In this document: positions 1 to 9,916 of the stretch, piece after piece | How the letters are laid out: every line of letters starts with the position of its first letter | Position numbering within the stretch: position 1 is the stretch's first letter | DNA from: Streptococcus anginosus subsp. whileyi MAS624 | GTDB lineage: Bacteria; Bacillota; Bacilli; Lactobacillales; Streptococcaceae | Reading direction: 5' to 3' | Assembly: GCF_000478925.1 (NCBI RefSeq) | Contig: NZ_AP013072.1 | Coordinates: forward strand, 474,501-538,500 | Length of the DNA stretch: 64,000 nt | Translations under genes and position numbers: made by a program | Notes under the pieces: model-generated | The model's database searches: none | Told to the model about the DNA's origin: nothing | Seen by the model: only the letters and a program-made list of their open reading frames with translations

Positions 1-1
1 A

Positions 2-2584
2 GCAACTTTTTCAACTCTTGAAAATGCCAAAAAAGAAGATATTTTAAAAAATCTAAAAATTACAGACAAGGATAGTAAAGAAGTGGTTGTGAAAGACATT
101 GTGCTTGATCCCAAAACAAAGAAAGCAAAAATCATAGGAGACTTTGGACAAGCGCAAGCTCCTTATACGGTAAAGTATGGCAACGACCAATTTAAAACCA
201 GTATGAATTGGCAGTTGAAGGATAGTCTCTACAAATATGATGGTGAATTGGGTGCGCGTGTTAGCCAAAAAGGTACGAAAGTGGATGTGACCTTCTGGTC
301 ACCAAGTGCGGATCAGGTAGATTTGGTTGTTTATGATAAAAATGATCAGAACAAAGTAGTTGGTAAAGTAGCGATGACAAAAGGAGAAGCTGGTACTTGG
401 AGGACAACATTGACATCGCAAACAAATCTAGAAATTAAGGATTATCGCGGTTATTTCTATCATTATGAAATTACGCGCGGTGATAAAAAAGTACTAGCTT
501 TGGATCCATATGCCAAATCTTTGGCAGCTTGGAACAGCGAAGATGCCGAAAAAGGTGAGTCTTACAAGATTGCAAAGGCAGCTTTTGTTGACCCAAGTGA
601 GCTTGGTCCGAAAAATCTGACCTATGCGAACATTCCAGGCTTCAAGAGTCGGGAGGATGCAGTTATCTACGAAACGCACGTCCGTGATTTTACTTCTGAC
701 GCAACTATTTCTAAGGATTTGAAGTCTCAATTTGGAACATTCTCAGCTTTCGTTGAAAAATTGGACTATTTAAAAGAACTTGGGGTTACTCATATTCAGT
801 TACTGCCGGTTTTAAGTTATTATTTTGTCAATGAATTGAAAAATGCCGAGAGATTGGACAAGTATGCTTCTAGCAATAGCAACTACAACTGGGGTTATGA
901 TCCACAAAACTACTTCTCCTTGACAGGAATGTATTCAACCAATCCGACAGATCCAGCTAAGCGCATTGAAGAATTTAAAAATCTTGTTCATGAAATTCAC
1001 AAGCGCGGAATGGGTGTGATTATGGATGTGGTTTATAATCACACGGCAAAGACCTCTATTTTTGAAGATTTAGAGCCGAATTACTATCACTTTATGGATG
1101 CAGACGGCACTCCTAGAACTAGTTTTGGTGGCGGACGTTTGGGAACGACGCACTACATGAGCCGTCGTGTTTTGGTGGATTCTATCAAATATTTGACGAG
1201 CGAATACAAAGTGGATGGCTTCCGTTTTGATATGATGGGAGATCACGATGCAGAATCCATTCAAAAAGCGTATGAGGAGGCTAAAAAGCTCAATCCAAAT
1301 CTGGTGATGCTAGGTGAGGGGTGGAAGACTTACGCTGGAGATGAAAATAAACCAGTCCAACCAGCGGATCAATCTTGGATGAAATCTACCGATACAGTCG
1401 GTGTATTCTCAGATGATATTCGAAATACCTTGAAATCTGGTTATCCGAACGAAGGAGCACCTGCCTTTATCACAGGTGGAAAACGCAATGTCGAAGATGT
1501 TTTCAAAAACATCAAAGCACAACCAACGAATTTTGAAGCAGATGATCCGGGAGATGTGATTCAGTACATTGCTGCGCATGATAATTTGACCCTCTTTGAT
1601 GTGATTGCTCAATCTATTAAAAAAGATCCAGCTATCGCAGCGAACAATCAAGAAATTCACCGTCGCCTGCGTTTGGGCAATCTAATGATCCTTACTTCTC
1701 AAGGGACGTCATTCCTTCACTCTGGACAAGAATACGGACGAACCAAGCAATTCCGTGACCCAGCTTATAAATATACGGTTTCAGAAGACAAAGTACCAAA
1801 TAAATCACACCTGCTGACCAATGCGGACGGAACACCATTTGAATATCCTTACTTTATCCACGACTCTTATGATTCGAGCGATGCGGTCAATCATTTTGAC
1901 TGGACAAAGGCAACAAACGGTGACAAATTCCCTGAAAATACGAAGAGTCGCGACTATGTGAAAGGGATGATTGCTTTGCGGAAGTCAACAGATGCCTTTA
2001 CACGCAAGACCAAAGCTGAAGTCGATCAAAATGTCACTTTAATCACTCAGCCAGGCAAAGACGGGGTTGAAAAAGAGGATACGGTTCTTGGATACCAAGT
2101 TGTGGCTTCAAATGGAGACATTTACGCTGTCTTTGTTAATGCGGATAGCAAGAAGCGAAAGTTTAACTTTGGCGAAGCTTACAGGCATTTGGCAAATGCT
2201 CAAGTTGTGGCAGATGGCAATACCGCAGGAGTAACGGCTATTTCAAATCCAGCTGGTGTGGCCTTAGGAGCAGACGGGGTTACCTTAGCACCATTGACAG
2301 CGACGATTTTACGCATTCAAAAAAATAGCAAACCAAATCAAGAAAAACCAAAAGAAGAACAAAATCAAACCAAGCCTTCTACGCCGAAAGGAGAGTCTGG
2401 TCAAACAACGACTTCGTCAACACAGTCAAATACTTCAGCTAGTCAGACGCAGCAACAGCAAGCAGGAGCTGGAAAAGCAGATAAGACTTTACCGTCCACA
2501 GGGACGACAATTTCCATTGCTGGCGTGCTAGCAGGAATTGGCTTGTTGTTATCAAGTGTAGTTGTCCTTAAGAAAAAGAAATAA
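2..2584 (+). CDS. pulA: Cell-wall-anchored type I pullulanase, 3' part (5' end outside window)
   Basis: Alpha-1,6-debranching enzyme acting outside the cell on pullulan and glycogen branches. The frame is open from base 2, so the true start and N-terminal carbohydrate-binding modules lie upstream. GH13 motifs are visible: YNWGYDP (about 886-906), region I DVVYNH (1025-1042), region II FRFD with the Asp nucleophile at 1229-1231, region III LGEGW with the Glu acid/base at 1316-1318, and region IV AAHDN (1571-1585). The C-terminus has a Gln/Thr/Ser-rich wall spacer, an LPSTG sortase motif (2489-2503), a hydrophobic stretch and a KKKK tail. All catalytic residues are present, so the enzyme looks functional. 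It resembles pneumococcal SpuA; the missing N-terminus prevents a closer assignment. Confidence 0.93.
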   Translation, partial: ATFSTLENAKKEDILKNLKITDKDSKEVVVKDIVLDPKTKKAKIIGDFGQAQAPYTVKYGNDQFKTSMNWQLKDSLYKYDGELGARVSQKGTKVDVTFWSPSADQVDLVVYDKNDQNKVVGKVAMTKGEAGTWRTTLTSQTNLEIKDYRGYFYHYEITRGDKKVLALDPYAKSLAAWNSEDAEKGESYKIAKAAFVDPSELGPKNLTYANIPGFKSREDAVIYETHVRDFTSDATISKDLKSQFGTFSAFVEKLDYLKELGVTHIQLLPVLSYYFVNELKNAERLDKYASSNSNYNWGYDPQNYFSLTGMYSTNPTDPAKRIEEFKNLVHEIHKRGMGVIMDVVYNHTAKTSIFEDLEPNYYHFMDADGTPRTSFGGGRLGTTHYMSRRVLVDSIKYLTSEYKVDGFRFDMMGDHDAESIQKAYEEAKKLNPNLVMLGEGWKTYAGDENKPVQPADQSWMKSTDTVGVFSDDIRNTLKSGYPNEGAPAFITGGKRNVEDVFKNIKAQPTNFEADDPGDVIQYIAAHDNLTLFDVIAQSIKKDPAIAANNQEIHRRLRLGNLMILTSQGTSFLHSGQEYGRTKQFRDPAYKYTVSEDKVPNKSHLLTNADGTPFEYPYFIHDSYDSSDAVNHFDWTKATNGDKFPENTKSRDYVKGMIALRKSTDAFTRKTKAEVDQNVTLITQPGKDGVEKEDTVLGYQVVASNGDIYAVFVNADSKKRKFNFGEAYRHLANAQVVADGNTAGVTAISNPAGVALGADGVTLAPLTATILRIQKNSKPNQEKPKEEQNQTKPSTPKGESGQTTTSSTQSNTSASQTQQQQAGAGKADKTLPSTGTTISIAGVLAGIGLLLSSVVVLKKKK

Positions 2585-2598
2585 AGATTGAAGGTTTG

Positions 2599-2637
2599 TG
2601 AGCTGTAGGGATTCTAAGCTCCTTACAGCTCATTATT
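2599..2637 (+). terminator. Hairpin terminator after pullulanase
   Basis: A 12-bp stem (2599-2610 with 2621-2632, one mismatch) around a 10-base loop follows the stop codon by about 15 bases, with a short T-rich tail. Confidence 0.6.
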
Positions 2638-2699
2638 TTAGATGAACTTGTTAGCTGTCTTCTGTAAATCTATTTTTCTCCTACATTTAGACAGATATC

Positions 2700-2728
2700 T
2701 TGAAATGTCTTTATGAAAGCGCTATAAT
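2700..2728 (+). promoter_or_regulatory. Sigma-A promoter with overlapping cre-like site before the acid phosphatase gene
   Basis: TTGAAA (2700-2705), 17-base spacer and TATAAT (2723-2728) form a near-consensus promoter. TGAAAGCGCTATAA at 2714-2727 matches the catabolite-responsive element consensus TGNAARCGNWWWCA except for one base, and overlaps the -10 box. A CcpA-type repressor there would block RNA polymerase. The promoter is seen directly; CcpA control is inference. Confidence 0.65.
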
Positions 2729-2760
2729 TTTGATAGATTAATATTAGGAGGATTGGTTTT

Positions 2761-3618
2761 ATGAAATCATCTAAAGCCACAATCACAATTTTCTCTGCTC
2801 TTGCTTCGGTTATTTTATTGACCAGCTGTGGAACGAAGACGACAGACAATAAGGCTGCGCAAAGTAACACATCTGACAGTAAAGTCACCATGACTTATGA
2901 CCAATTGCGGTCAAGGGAAAATACCATGTCCACTCTTTGGTATCAAAAGTCAGATGAAGCTAAAGCGCTGTACCTACAAGGTTATAATGTCGCAACGAAT
3001 CGTTTGAAAGAATTGTTGCAAAAACCGACAGATAAGCCTTACTCAATCGTTCTTGACTTAGATGAAACAGTATTAGACAACAGTCCTTATCAAGTTCAAA
3101 ATGTCAAAGACGGTACGGCCTTTAATCCTAAAAATTGGGATGCATGGGTGAAAAAGGCTTCAGCTAAGGCGGTTCCTGGTGCCAAAGAATTTCTCCAATA
3201 TGCACATCAAAACGGTGTTCAAATCTACTATGTTTCTGACCGTGATGCGAGCCAGGTAGACGCGACAATTAAGAATTTGGAAAAAGAAGGCATTCCAGTA
3301 CAAGGGAAAGACCATTTGATGTTCTTAGAAAAAGGTGTGAAATCAAAAGAAGGTCGCCGTCAGAAAGTACAAGAAACGACGAATTTGGCCATGCTTTTAG
3401 GTGATAACCTCGTTGACTTTGCGGATTTCTCAAAAACATCAGCAGAAGAACGTAGTAAGAAATTAGAAGAATTAAAGAACGAATTCGGTGGAAAGTTCAT
3501 CATCTTCCCAAATCCAATGTACGGTTCATGGGAAAGCACTGTTTATAAAGGTAAAAAATTAGATGCGAAAGGTCAAACTGAAGAACGTCAAAAAGCATTA
3601 GAAGGATATAAAAAATAA
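2761..3618 (+). CDS. lppC: Class C (e(P4)-type) acid phosphatase lipoprotein
   Basis: A 285-aa HAD-superfamily phosphatase expected on the outer face of the membrane, hydrolysing nucleotide and other phosphomonoesters. The N-terminus is a lipoprotein signal ending in LLTSC (Cys near residue 23). HAD motif I is DLDETVLDN, motif II is YYVSDRD and motif IV is GDNLVDFADF; the paired aspartates are intact. Length matches the streptococcal LppC/OlpA group. ATG follows AGGAGG. It has its own promoter and a terminator downstream, so it appears monocistronic. The symbol is by family resemblance. Confidence 0.88.
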   Translation: MKSSKATITIFSALASVILLTSCGTKTTDNKAAQSNTSDSKVTMTYDQLRSRENTMSTLWYQKSDEAKALYLQGYNVATNRLKELLQKPTDKPYSIVLDLDETVLDNSPYQVQNVKDGTAFNPKNWDAWVKKASAKAVPGAKEFLQYAHQNGVQIYYVSDRDASQVDATIKNLEKEGIPVQGKDHLMFLEKGVKSKEGRRQKVQETTNLAMLLGDNLVDFADFSKTSAEERSKKLEELKNEFGGKFIIFPNPMYGSWESTVYKGKKLDAKGQTEERQKALEGYKK

Positions 3619-3635
3619 AAAGGAAAACAGACTCA

Positions 3636-3803
3636 ATGTCAACTGTAGTGGGTAACCTATCGCTAAGTGCGAGAGAGAATCAGATTGGTTCTCTCTTTTT
3701 TGATGTTCAAAGCGATGAGAATTTTCGTTTTAAAATTGTCAAAGTTCCAGAAACCAAAAGCTTAGCATTTGACGTCCTTGATGAGATGATTGGTTTATAT
3801 TAA
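3636..3803 (+). CDS. Possible 55-aa orphan ORF or gene remnant
   Basis: ATG at 3636 opens a 55-codon frame ending TAA at 3801-3803. The translation ends KSLAFDVLDEMIGLY and has a non-random, soluble-protein look. I do not recognise it. The ribosome binding site is weak (AAAGG about 12 bases upstream) and a strong hairpin terminator (3672-3701) lies inside the frame, which argues that it is either a coincidence or the tail of a lost gene. Low confidence. Confidence 0.2.
   Translation: MSTVVGNLSLSARENQIGSLFFDVQSDENFRFKIVKVPETKSLAFDVLDEMIGLY
3672..3701 (+). terminator. Intrinsic terminator downstream of the acid phosphatase gene
   Basis: Perfect 8-bp stem AGAGAGAA (3672-3679) / TTCTCTCT (3689-3696) with a 9-base loop, followed by a run of T. 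It lies 54 bases after the acid phosphatase stop. Confidence 0.75.
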
Positions 3804-3893
3804 AAACAATGAGGGATATTCCTTATCTATTTTTTAATCGAAAATTCATTTGTTTTATGGTAAAATAGTTTCATTACAATACGAGGAAAAAAG

Positions 3894-6800
3894 ATGTCAT
3901 CTACGTTTGAAATTTTAATGAATCAAATTGATATGCCACTTGATATGAGACAATCAAGTGCCTTTTTACATGCAGAAATTGAGCAAGTTTTAGTGCATAC
4001 CGTCAGTCATGTTTGGGAATTTCAGTTTGCTTTTGGAGAAATTTTACCCATTGAGTTGTTTCAAGAATTAAAAAAACGTTTAAATGAAGAATTTTCTAAG
4101 ACGGGCAACCAAGCTATTTTTGAAATTAAGGTTGCCAATCAAGATTTTACAGAGGAGCTGTTGCAGGCTTATTACAAAGAAGCATTTATAGAAGGACCTT
4201 GTGCCAGTCAAGGTTTTCGCAGTATGTACCAACAGTTAAAGGTGCATGCTGAGGGTGGTCAGTTGTTGATTGAAGGTCCTTCAAGTATTGATACGGAGCA
4301 CTTTCGGAAGACACATTTGCCAAATTTGGCTAAACAATTGGTGAAGTTTGGTTTTCCGCATTTTCAATGTCAGGTCAAAGCAAGTGACGCCTTAACTCAA
4401 CAGCAAGTTGAAACTTTCCAAGCTGAGAAAGAAAAGATTGTGCAAGCGGCTAACGATGAAGCTCTCAAAGCTATCGAAGCGCTGCAACAAATGGCGCCAC
4501 CACCAGCTGAGGAAAAACCAAATTACTCTGATTTTCAAGCACGAAAAGCAGCCGCACGACCAAAGTTGGACAAGGCAGAGATTACGCAGATGATTGACAT
4601 CCAGACCGAGGAAAATCGCATTGTCTTTGAAGGAATGGTCTTTGATCTTGAGCAAAAAGTTACTCGCACAGGACGTGTGCTGATTAACTTCAAGATGACT
4701 GACTATACTTCCAGCTTCGTGCTTCAGAAATGGTTTAAAAACGAAGAAGAAGCCAAGAAATTTGACATGATTAAGAAAAATTCTTGGCTGCGTGTGCGTG
4801 GAAATATTGAAATGAACAACTTCACGCATGACTTGACCATGAATGTTCAAGATGTGCAGGAAGTCGTACATTATGAGCGGAAAGACTTGATGCCAGAAGG
4901 TGAGAAGCGGATTGAGTTTCATGCGCATACAAATATGTCAACCATGGATGCTCTGCCAGAAGTTGAAGAATTGATTGCGACAGCCGCTAAATGGGGGCAT
5001 AAGGCAGTTGCGATTACTGACCACGGCAATGTACAGAGCTTTCCGCATGGTTATAAAGCCGCGAAAAAAGCTGGTATTCAACTGATTTACGGCATGGAAG
5101 CTAATATCGTGGAAGACCGAGTTCCTATTACCTATAACGAAGTGGATATGGAGCTCAAAGAAGCCACTTATGTTGTCTTTGACGTGGAAACGACTGGTTT
5201 GTCTGCTATTTATAACGACTTGATTCAGGTCGCAGCAAGTAAGATGTACAAGGGGAATGTGATTGCCGAGTTTGATGAGTTTATCAATCCAGGACATCCT
5301 TTGAGTGCCTTTACGACAGATTTGACGGGGATTACAGACGAGCATGTCAAAAATGCAAAGCCACTCGAGCAGGTCTTGCAAGAATTTCAAGACTTCTGTC
5401 AAGATACGGTGCTCGTTGCCCACAATGCTACCTTTGATGTGGGATTTATGAATGTCAATTATGAACGGCATGGGTTGCCACAGATCACGCAACCAGTCAT
5501 TGATACCTTGGAGTTTGCCCGTAATCTCTACCCAGAATACAAGCGCCACGGTTTGGGGCCATTGACTAAGCGTTTTCAAGTATCGCTTGATCATCATCAC
5601 ATGGCTAATTATGACGCGGAAGCGACAGGACGCCTGCTCTTTATTTTCATTAACGATGCGGCAGAAAAACGAGGTGTCACCAATCTTCAAAAGCTAAACA
5701 CAGATTTGGTGGATGAAAACTCCTATAAAAAAGCGCGGGTCAAACACGCTACGATTTATGTAAAAAATCAAACGGGTTTGAAGAACATTTTTAAATTAGT
5801 CAGTTTGTCTAATACAAAGTATTTTGAGGGCGTACCGCGGATTCCACGAACAGTTTTGGATGCGCACCGAGAAGGCTTGATTTTAGGAACAGCCTGCTCG
5901 GAAGGAGAAGTGTTTGACGCGGTTGTTTCGCAAGGCGTTGATGCTGCAGTGGAAGTCGCAAAATACTACGATTTTATTGAAATCATGCCTCCAGCAATTT
6001 ATGCACCGTTGATTGCCAAAGAGCAGGTCAAGGATGTCGAAGAGCTTCACACCATTATTAAAAATTTGATTGAAGTGGGAAATCGATTAGACAAGCCTGT
6101 TCTTGCTACAGGTGATGTGCATTATATCGAGCCTGAAGAAGAAATTTATCGGGAAATTATTGTCCGCAGTCTAGGGCAAGGGGCAATGATTAACCGTACC
6201 ATTGGGCATGGCGAAAATGCCCAACCAGCACCACTTCCAAAAGCGCATTTCCGCACGACCAATGAAATGCTGGATGAGTTTGCCTTCTTAGGTGACGAAT
6301 TAGCTCACAAGGTGGTTATTGACAATCCAAATCAATTGGCGGCGACCTTTGAGCCGATTGAAGTGGTGAAAGGTGACCTTTATACACCATTTATTGACAA
6401 ATCAGAGGAACAAGTCGCTGAAATGACTTATGCTAAAGCCTTTGAAATTTATGGAAATCCACTGCCAGATATTGTAGACCGACGAATTGAGCGGGAATTA
6501 TCCTCCATTTTGGGGAATGGATTTGCTGTGATTTATCTAGCTTCGCAAATGCTGGTACAGCGCTCAAATGAGCGTGGCTATCTGGTGGGGTCACGTGGTT
6601 CGGTCGGCTCTAGTTTCGTTGCGACCATGATTGGGATTACTGAGGTGAATCCTTTGTCTCCTCACTATGTTTGTGGCAAATGCCAGTATTCAGAATTTAT
6701 CACGGACGGTTCTTACGGTTCAGGCTTTGATATGCCAGATAAAGATTGTCCGCATTGTGGGCATAAGTTGAGTAAAAATGGACAGGATATTCCCTTTGAA

Positions 6801-8288
6801 ACCTTCCTTGGCTTTGATGGTGATAAAGTGCCCGATATTGACTTAAACTTTTCTGGTGAAGATCAACCGAGTGCTCACTTGGATGTTCGAGACATTTTTG
6901 GTGAAGAATATGCCTTTCGTGCCGGGACTGTTGGTACAGTCGCTGCCAAAACGGCTTATGGCTTCGTGAAAGGTTATGAGCGGGATTATAATAAATTTTA
7001 TCGTAATGCAGAAGTAGAACGATTAGCGCAAGGTGCAGCAGGTGTCAAACGAACGACTGGACAGCACCCTGGAGGAATTGTGGTTATTCCAAACTATATG
7101 GATGTCTATGATTTCACACCAGTTCAGTATCCGGCGGATGATTTGACGGCAGAATGGCAAACAACTCACTTTAACTTCCATGATATTGATGAAAATGTCT
7201 TAAAACTAGATGTACTCGGTCATGATGACCCGACCATGATTCGGAAATTGCAGGATTTGTCAGGCATTGACCCCAATGAAATTCCAATGGACGATCAAGA
7301 AGTGATGGCTCTCTTTTCTGGGACAGATGTTCTCGGAGTAACGCAGGAGCAGATTGGTACGCCGACCGGTATGCTGGGGATTCCTGAGTTTGGAACCAAC
7401 TTCGTGCGGGGTATGGTAGATGAGACTCATCCAACGACCTTTGCGGAATTGCTTCAATTATCAGGATTGTCTCACGGTACTGACGTATGGTTGGGCAATG
7501 CACAAGATTTGATTAAGCAGGGGATTGCTGATTTGTCTACTGTTATCGGTTGTCGGGACGACATTATGGTTTACCTGATGCATAAGGGCTTAGAGCCTAA
7601 AATGGCCTTTACCATTATGGAGCGGGTGCGGAAAGGCATGTGGCTCAAAATTTCTGATGAGGAAAGAAATGGCTACATCGCTGCTATGAAGGAAAATAAT
7701 GTGCCTGAGTGGTACATTGAATCTTGTGGAAAGATTAAGTACATGTTTCCCAAAGCTCACGCGGCTGCCTATGTGATGATGGCCTTGCGGGTGGCCTACT
7801 TCAAGGTGCATCATCCGATTTATTACTACTGTGCCTACTTTTCTATCCGTGCCAAAGCCTTTGACATCAAAGTCATGAGTAGTGGACTAGATGCAGTGAA
7901 GCGCAAGATGAACGAAATCTCTGAAAAACGCAAAAATAATGAAGCTTCCAATGTTGAAATTGACCTTTATACAACTCTAGAAATTGTCAATGAAATGCTG
8001 GAAAGAGGTTTCAAATTTGGCAAACTCAATCTGTATAAGAGTGATGCGACAGAATTTCTTATTGACGGAGATAGCTTAATTCCTCCATTTTCTGCTATGG
8101 ACGGTTTGGGAGACAACGTTGCAAAACAATTGGTTAAAGCGCGTGCAGAAGGAGAATTTCTTTCAAAAACCGAATTGCGCAAGCGTGGCGGCTTGTCCAC
8201 TACTCTAGTCGATAAAATGGATGAAATGGGGATTTTAGACAATATGCCAGAAGACAATCAGCTCAGTCTCTTTGATGATTTATTCTAA
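3894..8288 (+). CDS. polC: DNA polymerase III alpha subunit, Gram-positive PolC type
   Basis: The replicative polymerase of low-GC Gram-positives, with its own 3'-5' proofreading exonuclease. At 1464 aa it has the usual streptococcal length. Order of domains: N-terminal region, OB fold (about 235-325), PHP domain (HAHTNMS near 342) split by a DEDDh exonuclease (FDVETTG near residue 427 to [13 protein letters not shown]), then the polymerase core. A Cys-X2-Cys / Cys-X2-Cys zinc site (VCGKCQY ... DCPHCGH) precedes the palm motif PDIDLNF (about residue 980). ATG follows GAGGAAAA. A weak promoter (TCGAAA, 17 bases, TAAAAT) lies about 30-55 bases upstream. Several long antisense frames inside are shadows. 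Confidence 0.98.
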   Translation: MSSTFEILMNQIDMPLDMRQSSAFLHAEIEQVLVHTVSHVWEFQFAFGEILPIELFQELKKRLNEEFSKTGNQAIFEIKVANQDFTEELLQAYYKEAFIEGPCASQGFRSMYQQLKVHAEGGQLLIEGPSSIDTEHFRKTHLPNLAKQLVKFGFPHFQCQVKASDALTQQQVETFQAEKEKIVQAANDEALKAIEALQQMAPPPAEEKPNYSDFQARKAAARPKLDKAEITQMIDIQTEENRIVFEGMVFDLEQKVTRTGRVLINFKMTDYTSSFVLQKWFKNEEEAKKFDMIKKNSWLRVRGNIEMNNFTHDLTMNVQDVQEVVHYERKDLMPEGEKRIEFHAHTNMSTMDALPEVEELIATAAKWGHKAVAITDHGNVQSFPHGYKAAKKAGIQLIYGMEANIVEDRVPITYNEVDMELKEATYVVFDVETTGLSAIYNDLIQVAASKMYKGNVIAEFDEFINPGHPLSAFTTDLTGITDEHVKNAKPLEQVLQEFQDFCQDTVLVAHNATFDVGFMNVNYERHGLPQITQPVIDTLEFARNLYPEYKRHGLGPLTKRFQVSLDHHHMANYDAEATGRLLFIFINDAAEKRGVTNLQKLNTDLVDENSYKKARVKHATIYVKNQTGLKNIFKLVSLSNTKYFEGVPRIPRTVLDAHREGLILGTACSEGEVFDAVVSQGVDAAVEVAKYYDFIEIMPPAIYAPLIAKEQVKDVEELHTIIKNLIEVGNRLDKPVLATGDVHYIEPEEEIYREIIVRSLGQGAMINRTIGHGENAQPAPLPKAHFRTTNEMLDEFAFLGDELAHKVVIDNPNQLAATFEPIEVVKGDLYTPFIDKSEEQVAEMTYAKAFEIYGNPLPDIVDRRIERELSSILGNGFAVIYLASQMLVQRSNERGYLVGSRGSVGSSFVATMIGITEVNPLSPHYVCGKCQYSEFITDGSYGSGFDMPDKDCPHCGHKLSKNGQDIPFETFLGFDGDKVPDIDLNFSGEDQPSAHLDVRDIFGEEYAFRAGTVGTVAAKTAYGFVKGYERDYNKFYRNAEVERLAQGAAGVKRTTGQHPGGIVVIPNYMDVYDFTPVQYPADDLTAEWQTTHFNFHDIDENVLKLDVLGHDDPTMIRKLQDLSGIDPNEIPMDDQEVMALFSGTDVLGVTQEQIGTPTGMLGIPEFGTNFVRGMVDETHPTTFAELLQLSGLSHGTDVWLGNAQDLIKQGIADLSTVIGCRDDIMVYLMHKGLEPKMAFTIMERVRKGMWLKISDEERNGYIAAMKENNVPEWYIESCGKIKYMFPKAHAAAYVMMALRVAYFKVHHPIYYYCAYFSIRAKAFDIKVMSSGLDAVKRKMNEISEKRKNNEASNVEIDLYTTLEIVNEMLERGFKFGKLNLYKSDATEFLIDGDSLIPPFSAMDGLGDNVAKQLVKARAEGEFLSKTELRKRGGLSTTLVDKMDEMGILDNMPEDNQLSLFDDLF

Positions 8289-8531
8289 AACTTCTTTTTT
8301 TGATGAAAGACAGGAATTTCATCAACGGCAGCTGCCACTAAACTAGAATTTTTGCTTATTCATTTGCGAAATATTATTGATTTTGCAATCTTTCATGGTA
8401 ATGATTTATTGCGAGTAGCTAGCTGTTTTTTGAAAGGTTCTGCCTCAAAATTACTACTTGTAAAATTTTTTACAAAATTTATAGATTACTGTTGTTCCTT
8501 GTAAGCTATTTACAAATAGAAAGGATACGTT
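8289..8531. promoter_or_regulatory. Intergenic region with two TTGTAA-type inverted repeats
   Basis: Two related inverted repeats lie just ahead of the small membrane-protein pair: TTGTAA-6-TTACAA at 8458-8475 (extendable to an 8-bp arm) and TTGTAA-5-TTACAA at 8499-8515. The second ends 5 bases before the AGAAAGGA ribosome-binding region. Two copies of the same dyad about 41 bases apart look like a dimeric repressor operator. No convincing gene was seen in the rest of this stretch. Confidence 0.4.
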
Positions 8532-8729
8532 ATGAAGTTAATGATTTCAACTGAAGATAAAAAAGCCCTAAGAGATTTTCATTATGCGCTTGAATTTTCT
8601 GGAAAGGTAGTACTTGCCTCGGTGGCGTTGGTTAGTTTGGCCATATTTGCAAGACATGCCTGTTCTTCCAAAAACAAGAAGGGCTGCTGTTTGCATAAAA
8701 ATGGTGCAAAAGAGAGAATGATGAAATAA
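8532..8729 (+). CDS. Small single-span membrane protein of unknown function
   Basis: A 65-aa protein with a charged N-terminus, one hydrophobic span (about residues 22-42, GKVVLASVALVSLAIFA), and a short Cys- and Lys-rich tail (KNKKGCCLHKNG). Preceded by GAAAGGA. The stop lies 17 bases before the next gene, so the two are probably co-transcribed. The tail of three Cys and a His could hold a metal, but this is speculation. I do not recognise a family. Confidence 0.6.
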   Translation: MKLMISTEDKKALRDFHYALEFSGKVVLASVALVSLAIFARHACSSKNKKGCCLHKNGAKERMMK

Positions 8730-8746
8730 TCAGGAAGGAAAACTAA

Positions 8747-8977
8747 ATGATTGGTAGTATGTTTGTCGGTTTTATTATTGGCCTCATCGCCGGGGCTATT
8801 ACTAGCCGTGGAGAGCGTATGGGTTGTATCGGAAAAATCCTCCTGGGCTGGTTTGGTTCCTGGATTGGTCAATTACTTTTTGGGCACTGGGGACCGATGC
8901 TAGCGGACACAGCTATCCTTCCATCGGTGCTGGGCGCTGTTATCCTTTTAGCTCTTTTCTGGAATAGAGGCACGTAA
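8747..8977 (+). CDS. GlsB/YeaQ/YmgE-family stress-response membrane protein
   Basis: A 76-aa, very hydrophobic, Gly-rich protein with three predicted spans. The pattern MIGSMFVGFIIGLIAGAI near the start and the GKILLGWFGSWIG stretch in the middle are typical of the GlsB/YeaQ/YmgE (transglycosylase-associated) family. In Gram-positives such proteins accompany the Asp23/Gls24 envelope-stress network, though no Asp23 gene is in view. AAGGAAAAC precedes ATG. Closed by a terminator at 8991-9025. Confidence 0.85.
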   Translation: MIGSMFVGFIIGLIAGAITSRGERMGCIGKILLGWFGSWIGQLLFGHWGPMLADTAILPSVLGAVILLALFWNRGT

Positions 8978-8990
8978 AATAGAGGAAAAG

Positions 8991-9025
8991 AAATACCTAG
9001 ACGTTTATACATCTAGGTATTTTTT
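8991..9025. terminator. Terminator between convergent genes
   Basis: Perfect 11-bp stem (8991-9001 with 9012-9022) around a 10-base loop, followed by T on the plus strand and preceded by A-rich sequence. It can serve both the plus-strand pair and, weakly, def arriving from the right. Confidence 0.8.
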
Positions 9026-9045
9026 ATTGAGGCCTGTAAGCTTAT

Positions 9046-9660
9046 TTATTCTAGCACTAGCATACCGTCTTTGACTGCGAAAGGATCTTTTTCATTGATG
9101 CGGTCATAGAACATAATGCCATTTGTATGGTCGATTTCGTGTTGTACGACAATGGCATTATATCCTTTTAGTTTGATACGGTGCTTTTCACCCTCCTTGT
9201 CAAAATATTCAACGGTGACACGCGCATGGCGCACGACATAACCAGGCACTTCACGGTCAACTGACAAGCACCCCTCACCTTCAGCAAGTGCCGCATCTTG
9301 CACAGAATGTGCCACTACTTTAGCATTGTACATAACCGTTTGCAAAGCATAAGCTTCTTTAGGAGGATTGCCCTCTTTATCTGGCAGGTTTGGGATCAAT
9401 ACGGCAATAATCCGCTTTGACAGATCTAGCTGAGGTGCAGCTAGACCAACGCCGCCTCGAAGTCCCATTTTTTCAGCCATCACAGGATCTTGTGAATTCC
9501 TCAAAAATTGGAGCATTTTTTCACCCAAGATAACTTCTTGCTCTGTAAGTGGAAAGGCAACATCCTTGGCAACCGCCCGAAGCGTTGGATTTCCTTCACG
9601 AATGATGTCATTCATATCAATTGAATGAGCTGGTTTTGTTAATTTTTCAATAACAGACAT
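9046..9660 (-). CDS. def: Peptide deformylase (type 2)
   Basis: Removes the N-formyl group from nascent proteins in the cytoplasm. At 204 aa it matches the longer Gram-positive type 2 enzymes. All three metal motifs are intact: [14 protein letters not shown] (metal Cys) and QHEIDHTNG (two metal His plus catalytic Glu). ATG is preceded on the minus strand by AAAGGAGAGAAT. Transcribed alone, opposite to its neighbours. Confidence 0.97.
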   Translation of the reverse strand: MSVIEKLTKPAHSIDMNDIIREGNPTLRAVAKDVAFPLTEQEVILGEKMLQFLRNSQDPVMAEKMGLRGGVGLAAPQLDLSKRIIAVLIPNLPDKEGNPPKEAYALQTVMYNAKVVAHSVQDAALAEGEGCLSVDREVPGYVVRHARVTVEYFDKEGEKHRIKLKGYNAIVVQHEIDHTNGIMFYDRINEKDPFAVKDGMLVLE

Positions 9661-9822
9661 ATTCTCTCCTTTGTTTTAAAATTGGATTTTTATTCCAAAT
9701 GAAATTTTTTGTATATGATAAATATAACACAAAATAAAGGAGAAAGAAAGGAATCGAAATAGCGTGTAATGAATATGTGGAGAAAACACGAAATAAATTA
9801 GTAAAAAATTAGTCTATTTTGC

Positions 9823-9851
9823 TTGATATTTTTAGCAAAAATATGTATGAT
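9823..9851 (+). promoter_or_regulatory. Promoter of the Pel-like exopolysaccharide operon
   Basis: TTGATA (9823-9828), 17-base spacer, TATGAT (9846-9851). Transcription should start near 9858, leaving an AT-rich leader of about 60 bases to the AGGAGG at 9902-9907. No other good promoter is evident before 21897, so this probably drives the whole nine-gene operon. Confidence 0.65.
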
Positions 9852-9916
9852 GTTTAGTCGGACACCTAAAATATTATTAATAACAAAATAAATTACTTTT
9901 TAGGAGGGACAAAAAA

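Noticed and set aside
4392..5690. Two long antisense frames (178 and 250 codons) within polC
   Set aside because: They mirror polC codons, have no ribosome-binding site and no recognisable composition; shadows of the real gene.
8340..8500. Open frame reading LEFLLIHLRNIIDFAIFHGN and onward after polC
   Set aside because: No start codon with a ribosome-binding site and strongly AT-driven composition; probably chance.
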